This document shows, in pieces, positions 18,533 through 25,263 of a stretch of DNA of 64,000 bases (positions within the stretch are counted from its first letter, which is position 1; each line of letters opens with the position of its first letter). The DNA is from Stackebrandtia endophytica. Lineage in GTDB: Bacteria > Actinomycetota > Actinomycetes > Mycobacteriales > Micromonosporaceae. A model generated the notes under the pieces. The model worked only from the letters and a program-made list of their open reading frames with translations, had not been told where the DNA came from and did no database searches. The stretch spans positions 1,798,001-1,862,000 of the forward strand of contig NZ_VFOW01000001.1 of the NCBI RefSeq assembly GCF_006716355.1. Direction: 5' to 3'. The position numbers were made by a program, and so were the translations under genes.

Positions 18533-19173
18533 TCCGGATTCTGATCGCCGACGATCAGGAGGGCATTCGCAGTGCCTTCCGGATGGTCCTGGATGCGCAA
18601 CCCGACATGACCGTGATCGCCGAGGCCGCAGACGGGCGAAGTGCGGTGCGGCAGGCCCGCGAACTGCGACCCGACGTGGTGCTGGCCGACATCCGTATGC
18701 CCGGGCTCGACGGCCTAGGCGTCACCCGGGAACTCGCCGGCCCTGAAGTGGCCGAACCGATCCGGGTCATCGTCGTCACCACGTTCGACCTCGACGAATA
18801 CGTGCACACCGCGTTGCGCAACGGCGCGTGCGGATACCTGCTGAAACGGTCCGGTCCGACACTGATGGTCGAGGCGGTACGTGCCGCCATGGCCGGCGAT
18901 ACCCTGATCAGCCCACAGATCACGGTGCGGCTGCTGCGGCACTTGATCCCCGCCGAGCCCGCGGCCTCACCCGAGGTGCCACTGTCGGAACGGGAACGGG
19001 AAGTGGTGCAGCTGCTGGCGACAGGCCGGAGCAACGCCGAGATAGCCACCGAACTGTTCATCAGCCCCGGAACCGTGAAGAACCATCTGGCCAGTGCGCA
19101 ACGCAAACTCGGCACCGCCAACCGGGTCGGCATCGCCGCCTGGGCGTGGGCGTCGGGTCTGGTCAAGCCCTGA
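18529..19173 (+). CDS. NarL/LuxR-type response regulator
   Basis: This 214-residue protein has an N-terminal receiver domain with the phospho-acceptor Asp at about 54 ([10 protein letters not shown]) and acidic residues near position 10 (IADDQ). A C-terminal LuxR-type helix-turn-helix reads [20 protein letters not shown] and then [16 protein letters not shown]. It is translationally coupled to the sensor kinase. Its likely targets are the divergent membrane protein gene and its own operon, but no operator was identified. Confidence 0.92.
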   Translation: MIRILIADDQEGIRSAFRMVLDAQPDMTVIAEAADGRSAVRQARELRPDVVLADIRMPGLDGLGVTRELAGPEVAEPIRVIVVTTFDLDEYVHTALRNGACGYLLKRSGPTLMVEAVRAAMAGDTLISPQITVRLLRHLIPAEPAASPEVPLSEREREVVQLLATGRSNAEIATELFISPGTVKNHLASAQRKLGTANRVGIAAWAWASGLVKP

Positions 19174-19578
19174 CCGGCTACGCCGGAGCCCTTGCGGTGC
19201 CAACCGATGCGGCGCCGTGTGATGGTGGATCGTAGTGGGCGCAGATGACAATCCACAGTGGGCTATCCGCAATGCAGTACCCATCCGCAGCCCTACCCGG
19301 CATATGCTGGTCGACCAGATGATTTCCGTTCCACGATCAAATCATGGGGCGGAGGCTGGCGGCCAATGCCGTTGCTTTCGGGTTGATGGCCGTCGCGATC
19401 GAACCGAATGGAACACCGGGCCGCTGCGCGAACCCAGCGAGCATCCGCCCAAGGCGACCCGGCTCACGCCAACGAGCAAGGGCCCCCGGCAACCGGACAC
19501 CACCGCGCTCCGCCCACCGCACTCCGCCCGGCTTCGCGGACCCGGTCCCGCTACAAGGTCAAGGTAATACGGCACCCA
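19174..19578. other. Gene-free region with second DnaA-box-like repeat
   Basis: This 405-nt gap between the response regulator and the convergent SRPBCC gene holds the second, degenerate copy of the repeat seen at 15973-16095. No reading frame with protein-like features is seen. Confidence 0.5.
19249..19365. repeat. DnaA-box-like repeat block, copy 2 (degenerate)
   Basis: CAATCCACA (19249), CTATCCGCA (19263) and CCATCCGCA (19281) are followed by ctacccggcatatgctggtc and ccacgatcaaatcatggggc, in the same order and nearly the same spacing as copy 1. Similarity continues weakly past 19365 (gcggaggctgg...). Confidence 0.55.
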
Positions 19579-20010
19579 TCAGCCGCCGCCGGCGATGGAT
19601 TCCGCCCGGTCACGAAACCCCTGATTCTCGGTGCGGATCCCCGATCGGAACGCTCGACCGAGCAGCCGACCGAGCAACCCGGAACCGGGTCCGGTCAACT
19701 CCAGCACCAACGTGTTGCGGGTGCCTTCGGGGACGGCCTCCAAGTGGTGGAATCCGACCATTCGCGCCTTGAACAGGCGTCGCTCCCAGGCGTAGGTATG
19801 GGGTGCCTCCAACCGGGTGACGGTCCAGACGGCGGGGCGTTGCGCGGGCTGGGTGAGCTTGGCTCGGCTGCCGACCTTGAGCGGACCGGAGTCGAGGCGT
19901 TCGACCTTGGTGATGGTGGGGGTGACGGACGGCCAGGCCTCGATGTCGACGGTGAGGCCCCAGACGACGTCTATCGGGGCGGCGATTGTCAACTCGTCAG
20001 TGAAGCGCAC
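19579..20010 (-). CDS. SRPBCC-family (START-like) protein
   Basis: This 143-residue protein has the Bet v1/START-like fold pattern: MRFTDELTIAAPIDVVWGLTVDIEAWPSVTPTI, then alternating beta strands and a long C-terminal helix. Such proteins bind hydrophobic ligands or act as cyclase/hydrolase-like enzymes. I chose GTG 20010 because the family begins here and because a -10 hexamer (TACACT on the minus strand, 20022-20017) lies exactly 6 nt upstream. It is divergent from a TetR gene 34 nt away and shares a perfect palindromic operator with it, so it is very likely the TetR target. Confidence 0.8.
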   Translation of the reverse strand: MRFTDELTIAAPIDVVWGLTVDIEAWPSVTPTITKVERLDSGPLKVGSRAKLTQPAQRPAVWTVTRLEAPHTYAWERRLFKARMVGFHHLEAVPEGTRNTLVLELTGPGSGLLGRLLGRAFRSGIRTENQGFRDRAESIAGGG

Positions 20011-20016
20011 CACCCC

Positions 20017-20036
20017 AGTGTACCAATTGGTACACT
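20017..20036. promoter_or_regulatory. Perfect 20-bp palindromic operator with embedded divergent -10 elements
   Basis: AGTGTACCAATTGGTACACT is a perfect palindrome in the 34-nt gap between the SRPBCC gene and the tetR gene. Each end reads TACACT outward, a good -10 hexamer placed 6 nt before GTG 20010 and 8 nt before ATG 20045. A TetR dimer bound here would block both promoters at once. Confidence 0.8.
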
Positions 20037-20044
20037 CCCGCCCC

Positions 20045-20581
20045 ATGGCTGACGCACGATCCACCCTGCTGTCGACCTTGGTCGACCAGGTCGCCCACAC
20101 CGGCTTGACCGACCGCAGCCTCCGGCAGTTGGCCACCGACACCGGGACCAGCCACCGCATGCTGCTCTATCACTTCGGTTCCCGCGACGGGCTGATCACG
20201 GCGATCGTGTCGGAGGTCGAGGACCGACAACGCATGCTCATGTACGACCTCGCCGCCGACTGCGCCGGCCCCGCGCAACTGCTGGAGGCGCTGTGGAGAC
20301 GGGTGTCGTCGGCCGAGACACTGCCGTTCGTGCGGTTGTTCTTCGAATCCCTGGCGTCCAGCCGTACCGAGGCCGACGCATCGATCACCTCCGCCTGGTT
20401 GGATGCCGGACGTGACATCGCCACACGGTGGCGGGTGACCGTCGACGAGGCCGACCTGCGGTTGGCGGTCGCGGTCGTCCGCGGCCTGCTGATCGAGGTG
20501 CTGGCAACCGGTGACACGGTCGCGGCGACGCAATCCCTCGACCGTTTTCTGACCGGGTGGCCGGCCTCGATCTCACCGTGA
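20045..20581 (+). CDS. TetR-family transcriptional regulator
   Basis: This 178-residue protein has an N-terminal TetR helix-turn-helix (LTDRSLRQLATDTGTSHRMLLYHFGSRDGLI) at about residues 20-50 and an all-helical ligand domain. I chose ATG 20045 (MADARSTLL) because an upstream extension would run through the palindromic operator and the divergent gene. It probably represses itself and the SRPBCC gene. The effector ligand is unknown. Confidence 0.88.
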   Translation: MADARSTLLSTLVDQVAHTGLTDRSLRQLATDTGTSHRMLLYHFGSRDGLITAIVSEVEDRQRMLMYDLAADCAGPAQLLEALWRRVSSAETLPFVRLFFESLASSRTEADASITSAWLDAGRDIATRWRVTVDEADLRLAVAVVRGLLIEVLATGDTVAATQSLDRFLTGWPASISP

Positions 20582-20628
20582 CGGCCCGGCGACGGTGCGG
20601 GTGTGCGGTCGTATCCGCCCGATGGTGC

Positions 20629-20634
20629 TATGGT
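20629..20634 (+). promoter_or_regulatory. -10 element of the trp leader
   Basis: TATGGT lies exactly 6 nt before the GTG of the leader peptide, so the leader peptide is probably the first codon set of a leaderless trp transcript. No good -35 is visible. Confidence 0.55.
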
Positions 20635-20640
20635 TTGCGC

Positions 20641-20679
20641 GTGTATATCAAGCTGACCCGCACCTGGTGGCGCCGCTGA
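20641..20679 (+). CDS. trpL: Tryptophan leader peptide
   Basis: This 12-codon reading frame (GTG start) encodes (V/M)YIKLTRTWWRR and stops with TGA. The tandem Trp codons at positions 9 and 10, just upstream of a series of hairpins and a trpEG gene, are the hallmark of transcription attenuation: ribosome stalling at the Trp codons when charged tRNA-Trp is scarce favours the antiterminated RNA. It is too short to be found as an ordinary gene. Confidence 0.85.
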   Translation: MYIKLTRTWWRR

Positions 20680-20735
20680 CGGCGGCACTCACCGGTGTAG
20701 CGCTTGGCGCACACCCGACCGCCGACGAGGCGGTC
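20672..20735 (+). promoter_or_regulatory. trp attenuator hairpin region
   Basis: Three successive inverted repeats follow the leader Trp codons: GCCGC-TGACG-GCGGC (20672-20686); GGTGTAGCGC-TTG-GCGCACACC (20694-20715, one bulged A); and GACCGCC-GACGA-GGCGGTC (20717-20735). GGCGG of the first can alternatively pair with CCGCC of the third, as needed for an antiterminator. The terminator stem is not followed by a clear T tract. Confidence 0.65.
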
Positions 20736-20802
20736 GTTCCACGCGATGGTCTCCCGGCGGTCTGTCAGGCCCAGCAAGCCACCCGCCAGGAAGGCGACCA
20801 TC

Positions 20803-22926
20803 GTGAAGTCCTATACGACACCGGCCGGTATTCGGATAACTCGGCGTGCCGAGGAGATCGCTCCGGCCCACTTCGACGAGATCATCGACGCCGTGGAGTC
20901 TCGGCGAGGCGGTGTGCTCAGCTCGGGAATGGAGTATCCGGGCCGGTACTCCCGCTGGCACATGGCCTATGTGGACCCCTGCCTGGAGGTGTCGGCGCGC
21001 GGCCGACTGGTCACGGTGTCGGCCCTGGGCGACCGCGGCGGCGTGTTGTTGCCGACGCTGGCCGACGCGCTGGGTTCCGCCGGTGAGGTACGCGAGTCGA
21101 CCTCCGACCGGGTGAGCGTCCACGTTCCCGAAGGTGCCGAGACCTTCGCCGAGGAGGAACGCAGCCGTCGCCCCACCGCGTTCACCGCGTTGCGCGCGGT
21201 GCTGGACGCACTGTCCTGTGAGGATGAACATCTGGGACTCTACGGCGCGTTCGGTTACGACCTGGCGTTTCAGTTCGAACCGGTGTCGATCACGACGCCT
21301 CGCGGTGACCGAGACCGCGACCTGGTGTTGCATCTTCCGGATCGGTTGGCCGTCTGGGACCGCAAGCGCGAACTGGCGCACCGGTTCGACTACGAGTTCG
21401 CCGTGGGCGATTCCAGCACCGAGGGCGTGGCCCGTGAACAGGTGTCGATCCCCTATCGACCGGCCGATGACGCACCGGCCGGTCCGGTGCCGGGCGCCTA
21501 CGCCGAGACGGTGCGCCGCGCCAAGCGGGAGTTCGCCGCAGGCAACCTGTTCGAGGTGGTCCCGGGGCATCAGATGCACGCGGTGTGCCAGTCACCGGCG
21601 GACTTCTACCGTCGATTGAGGACGGCCAACCCGGCGCCGTACGAGTTCTTCTTCAACCTCGGACAGGCCGAGTACCTGGTGGGTGCCTCGCCCGAGATGT
21701 ACGTCCGGGTCACCGGTGACCGCGTCGAGACCTGCCCCATCTCGGGCACGGTGGCTCGGGGCGAGGACGCGCTGGGCGATGCCGCCAACATCGCGGAGTT
21801 GATCGCGTCGGTCAAGGAGGAGTCCGAGCTGACGATGTGCACCGATGTGGACCGCAACGACAAGGCGCGGGTGTGCGTGCCCGGGTCGGTCACGGTGTTG
21901 GGGCGGCGTCAGATCGAGATGTACTCGCGGGTCATTCACACCGTCGACCACATCGAGGGGCGGTTGCGCCCGGGCATGGACGCGATCGACGCGTTTCTGA
22001 CGCACATGTGGGCGGTGACGGTGACCGGCGCGCCGAAGACGTGGGCGATGCGGTTCATCGAGGAACACGAGGCCACGCCCCGGCGCTGGTATGGCGGCGC
22101 GGTCGGCAAGATCGGTGTCGACGGCGGAATGAACACCGGGCTGACGTTGCGTACGGCGCAGATCCGTGACGGGGTGGCGACGGTTCGGGCGGGCGCGACC
22201 CTGCTGTTCGACTCCGATCCCGACGCCGAGGAGCGCGAGACCCATTTGAAGGCTCGGGCGCTGTTGGAGGCCGTGTCGGGTAACCGTTCGCCGGTTCCGG
22301 CCGCGACTCCGGTGCAGCGGATCGGCGGTCCAGCCGGAGTCGGGCGGCGGGTGCTGTTGGTCGATCACGAGGACTCCTTCGTGCACACGTTGGCCGACTA
22401 CTTCCGGCAGCACGGCGCAGAGGTGACGACACTGCGATTCGGGTTCCCGGAGTCCATGTTGGATGAGGTGGCACCGGATCTGGTCGTGTTGTCTCCGGGG
22501 CCGGGCAATCCGAGCGATTTCGACTGCGCCGTCCTGCTGGACCGGGTATACCGACGGAATCTGCCGGTCTTCGGCGTGTGCCTGGGACTTCAGGCCATGG
22601 TCGAGTTCGCCGGCGGAGAGTTGGCCCGGCTTCCGGTTCCGTGGCATGGAAAGCGGGCCTCGGTCAAGACGACCGACGGCGCGTTGTTCGACGGTGTGCC
22701 CGACGAGTTCACCGCCGCGCGGTATCACTCGTTGTTCGCCACCGCGGATCAGATCCAGGACGGCTTCACGGTGACCGCGACGACCGACGATGTGGTCATG
22801 GCGATCGAGGATGCGAGTCGGCTGCGGTTCGCGGTGCAGTTTCACCCGGAGTCGATCCTGACGGCGGGCGGCGACGTGGGCCACCGGATCATCGGGAACG
22901 CCCTACGGCTCACCGAGAAAAACTGA
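20803..22926 (+). CDS. trpEG: Fused anthranilate synthase TrpE-TrpG
   Basis: This 707-residue protein converts chorismate and glutamine to anthranilate, the first step of tryptophan synthesis. Residues 1-500 are the chorismate-binding TrpE part, with SGTVARGED, FEVVPGHQ and GKIGVDGGMNTGLTLRTAQI. From about 515 it is a glutamine amidotransferase with nucleophile Cys in FGVCLGLQ (about 592) and His/Glu in QFHPES (about 680). The fusion is like the rhizobial TrpE(G). I chose GTG 20803 (KSYTTPAGI follows) with AGGAAGG upstream. A trp leader peptide and attenuator precede it. Confidence 0.93.
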   Translation: MKSYTTPAGIRITRRAEEIAPAHFDEIIDAVESRRGGVLSSGMEYPGRYSRWHMAYVDPCLEVSARGRLVTVSALGDRGGVLLPTLADALGSAGEVRESTSDRVSVHVPEGAETFAEEERSRRPTAFTALRAVLDALSCEDEHLGLYGAFGYDLAFQFEPVSITTPRGDRDRDLVLHLPDRLAVWDRKRELAHRFDYEFAVGDSSTEGVAREQVSIPYRPADDAPAGPVPGAYAETVRRAKREFAAGNLFEVVPGHQMHAVCQSPADFYRRLRTANPAPYEFFFNLGQAEYLVGASPEMYVRVTGDRVETCPISGTVARGEDALGDAANIAELIASVKEESELTMCTDVDRNDKARVCVPGSVTVLGRRQIEMYSRVIHTVDHIEGRLRPGMDAIDAFLTHMWAVTVTGAPKTWAMRFIEEHEATPRRWYGGAVGKIGVDGGMNTGLTLRTAQIRDGVATVRAGATLLFDSDPDAEERETHLKARALLEAVSGNRSPVPAATPVQRIGGPAGVGRRVLLVDHEDSFVHTLADYFRQHGAEVTTLRFGFPESMLDEVAPDLVVLSPGPGNPSDFDCAVLLDRVYRRNLPVFGVCLGLQAMVEFAGGELARLPVPWHGKRASVKTTDGALFDGVPDEFTAARYHSLFATADQIQDGFTVTATTDDVVMAIEDASRLRFAVQFHPESILTAGGDVGHRIIGNALRLTEKN

Positions 22927-22936
22927 ACGATCGTGC
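22925..22936. promoter_or_regulatory. Candidate TetR operator motif, copy 1
   Basis: GAACGATCGTGC contains the palindrome ACGATCGT and sits against the -10 of the tetR gene that follows. Its exact reverse complement occurs at 23608-23619 inside the first codons of the next gene. Confidence 0.45.
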
Positions 22937-22942
22937 TATTGT
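22937..22942 (+). promoter_or_regulatory. -10 element of the second tetR gene (leaderless)
   Basis: TATTGT ends 6 nt before GTG 22949, predicting a transcript that begins at the start codon. Confidence 0.55.
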
Positions 22943-22948
22943 TTGACC

Positions 22949-23539
22949 GTGCGCAAGGGTGACGCGACAAAGCAGACGATTCTGGACGAGGCGATCAACG
23001 CGGCTCGGTTCACCGGTCTGTCCGGCTTGACCATCGGGTCGCTCGCTGATCGCACCGGGTTGTCCAAGAGCGGGTTGTACGCACACTTCCGCTCCAAGGA
23101 GGCCCTCCAACTGGAAACGATGGCACGACATCGAGAACAGTTCATCGCCGAGGTGGTGCGCCCCGCGCTGGGGCGCCCCCGAGGCGAGGAACGGCTTCGA
23201 GAACTGCTGCGGCGGTGGATTCTGTGGTATCAGCATCCGGGTGGGTGCCTGTTCCTGGCCTCCGCCACCGAGTTCGACGACGTCACCGGGCCGCTGCACG
23301 ATCAGATGGTCTCCGACGAACAAGACCTCATGGAATCGCTGACGCAGGTGTTGGGAACGCTGGTGAGCACCGGCGACATCGTTCCCGAGGCCGATTGCGG
23401 TCAGTTGTCCCAGGAGGTCTTCGGCATCCTGTTGGCGTACAACTGGATGCACCGCATCCTGCGTGACCCCCGCGCCGAGGAGCGCGCGTGGGTCGCTTTC
23501 GACCGCCTCATCGACAGTCTGCGCCCGACCTCACCGTAG
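22949..23539 (+). CDS. TetR-family transcriptional regulator
   Basis: This 196-residue protein has a helix-turn-helix (GLTIGSLADRTGLSKSGLYAHFRSKEAL) and a TetR_C-type helical domain with a Trp/His-rich end (LLAYNWMHRILRD). I chose GTG 22949 (MRKGDATKQTIL) from the leaderless -10 spacing. It starts 22 nt after trpEG but with its own promoter. The alpha/beta hydrolase gene downstream, 43 nt away, is probably in the same transcript. The shared motif GAACGATCGTGC and its inverse suggest autoregulation. Confidence 0.88.
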   Translation: MRKGDATKQTILDEAINAARFTGLSGLTIGSLADRTGLSKSGLYAHFRSKEALQLETMARHREQFIAEVVRPALGRPRGEERLRELLRRWILWYQHPGGCLFLASATEFDDVTGPLHDQMVSDEQDLMESLTQVLGTLVSTGDIVPEADCGQLSQEVFGILLAYNWMHRILRDPRAEERAWVAFDRLIDSLRPTSP

Positions 23540-23582
23540 TCACGGCGAACACCCCACTCACCCGCTCGAAGGAGCCACGTCC

Positions 23583-24443
23583 ATGGCCGCAAAGTCGAAA
23601 CGTAAAAGCACGATCGTTCGTTTTAAAATGTTGCGCTGGGGATTCCAGATCGGTGATCGATTGGCCCCCGGGAAGTCGGCGCGGGTCGCCACCGACCTGT
23701 GGTTTCGACTGCCCTCCCACCGAACGAGTACGGCGCCCCCGGGTGCGGAGGAGTTCAGCTTGTCGACATCGGACGGTGACGTGTGGGGATACGAGTGGGG
23801 CTGCGGCCCACTGGTCTACCTCATGCACGGGTGGGCGGGCAGCAGCGCCGACTTCGCCAACCTCGCCGCCAGTCTCGTCGCATCCGGGCACCGGGTGATC
23901 GCCCTCGACGCACCGAGCCACGGCAGGTCCGGCGCGTCCCCGTTCGGCCCCCGCGCCGCCTCACCCCGCCATTTCGCACAGGCGTTGACCGCCGCCCACC
24001 ACAAGTTCGGCACCGGGGCGATCGTCGCGCACTCCATGGGATGCCTGGCCACCGCGATAGCGCTACGGGAAGAGGTTCGAGCCGATCGCGTGGTGCTGGT
24101 GGCTCCCTTCATCGGCGGCGGAACCTTCGCCACCCGGTTCGCCGACCAACTGGGCATCGGTCCGCGAACCCGACCGGGGTTCCTCGCCGGCATCCAGAAA
24201 CGCGCCGGAAAACCGTTGGCCTACTTCGACGTGACGACGCCGCCGATCGACCTACCCGCATTGATCGTGCACGACCGATTCGATCGTCAGACGCCGTTCG
24301 AGCACGGACAGGCGATCGCCGACGCATGGCCACAGTCGACATTCATCGCGACGGAGGGTCTGGGGCACTTGAGAATCGCCCGAAACCCCGACGTCATCAG
24401 CCGGATACGACGCTTTCTGGCTACCGCTGCGGGAACCAGTTAG
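23583..24443 (+). CDS. Alpha/beta-fold hydrolase
   Basis: This 286-residue enzyme shows the oxyanion-hole motif HGWAGSS, the nucleophile elbow AHSMGC (Ser near 150), a late acidic residue in HDRFDRQTPF and the catalytic His in GLGHLRIAR. The substrate is unknown; an ester is likely. ATG 23583 is preceded by AAGGAG. It follows a TetR gene and is probably controlled by it; a copy of the candidate operator lies within codons 9-13. Its 3' end overlaps the convergent ndk by 23 nt. Confidence 0.87.
   Translation: MAAKSKRKSTIVRFKMLRWGFQIGDRLAPGKSARVATDLWFRLPSHRTSTAPPGAEEFSLSTSDGDVWGYEWGCGPLVYLMHGWAGSSADFANLAASLVASGHRVIALDAPSHGRSGASPFGPRAASPRHFAQALTAAHHKFGTGAIVAHSMGCLATAIALREEVRADRVVLVAPFIGGGTFATRFADQLGIGPRTRPGFLAGIQKRAGKPLAYFDVTTPPIDLPALIVHDRFDRQTPFEHGQAIADAWPQSTFIATEGLGHLRIARNPDVISRIRRFLATAAGTS
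23608..23619. promoter_or_regulatory. Candidate TetR operator motif, copy 2 (intragenic)
   Basis: GCACGATCGTTC is the exact reverse complement of the motif at 22925-22936 and lies in the first codons of the hydrolase gene. It may be coincidence or an intragenic roadblock site. Confidence 0.35.
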
Positions 24444-24828
24444 CGATCTCGCGCTTGGCCGACTCCTCGGAGTCGGAGGCGTGAATCAGGTTCTCCCGGT
24501 TCGACAACGAGAGGTCGCCGCGAATCGTTCCGGCGGCGGCCTTTCGACCGTCGGTGGCCCCGGCCAGTCCGCGAACCACCGGAATCGACTCGTCGCCCGA
24601 AACCACGAGCGCCACCAGCTTCCCGGAGGTCATGAACTCCTTCAGCGGCGGGTAGAACGGCTTGGAGACGTGTTCGGCGTAGTGCTCATCGGCCTTGGCG
24701 CCGTCCATCGTCGTCAGGCACATCTCCTCGATGGTGAGCCCCTTGCGTTCCAACCGGGAGACGATCTCACCGACCAGGCCACGCGCGACCGCGTCAGGCT
24801 TGATCAATACCAGGGTCTCTTGGGACAC
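24421..24828 (-). CDS. ndk: Nucleoside diphosphate kinase
   Basis: This 135-residue protein transfers the gamma-phosphate between nucleoside di- and triphosphates. The active His lies in NLIHASDSEESAKREI (about 116), and the N-terminal ETLVLIKPDAV is typical. I chose GTG 24828 because GAGGAG lies 7 nt upstream and the family begins here. In many Actinobacteria ndk follows valS, folC and a DUF4233 gene. Here it is on the same strand but 7.8 kb further on. Confidence 0.96.
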   Translation of the reverse strand: MSQETLVLIKPDAVARGLVGEIVSRLERKGLTIEEMCLTTMDGAKADEHYAEHVSKPFYPPLKEFMTSGKLVALVVSGDESIPVVRGLAGATDGRKAAAGTIRGDLSLSNRENLIHASDSEESAKREIANWFPQR

Positions 24829-25263
24829 GGTGGCTCCTCGTTCAATCGGTGGTAGGGGCAACGATCTTAATGAGTGTCCGGCACTGGAGTAGTGGAGGGC
24901 CGCCGATCATCGAATTCGGCGTCGGGTATCCGACACCGAATGGAGCCCTCCGAACGACGGCCCTACCGTCGAACGGGCACGTCCTGAGCCGACGAGGCTC
25001 GTCTCACCATGGACTCCGGAACCCCGCCCGGGCACCGTATCCAGCGTCGACGGACGTGTCGACCACGGCTGTGAGCAGCATCGACGGCTCGGTTAACGCG
25101 TTGCCGGTCTTGGGTTTCGACGCACCGTCATCAACGCGGTCCCGGCCGGCGATCACACCTCGACGGCCCGGTTGCGTTCCGGTCAACCAGATCTGGGATG
25201 TGTCCGAGTCGTACCCGGACGGTAACATCAACGCATCGAATCGGATTCGCCGAAGGGCAGACT
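24829..25263. other. Divergent intergenic region with large inverted repeat
   Basis: No gene is seen in this 435-nt gap between ndk and the VOC-fusion gene; both promoters should be here. A nested inverted repeat lies at 24894-24951. The outer arms are GGAGGGC and GCCCTCC (24894-24900, 24945-24951). The inner arms are ATTCGGCGTCGG and CCGACACCGAAT (24914-24925, 24930-24941; one mismatch) around a GTAT loop. Confidence 0.5.

Noticed and set aside
21592-22884. 430-codon open frame on the minus strand
   Set aside because: Antisense to trpEG; arginine/histidine-rich shadow sequence.
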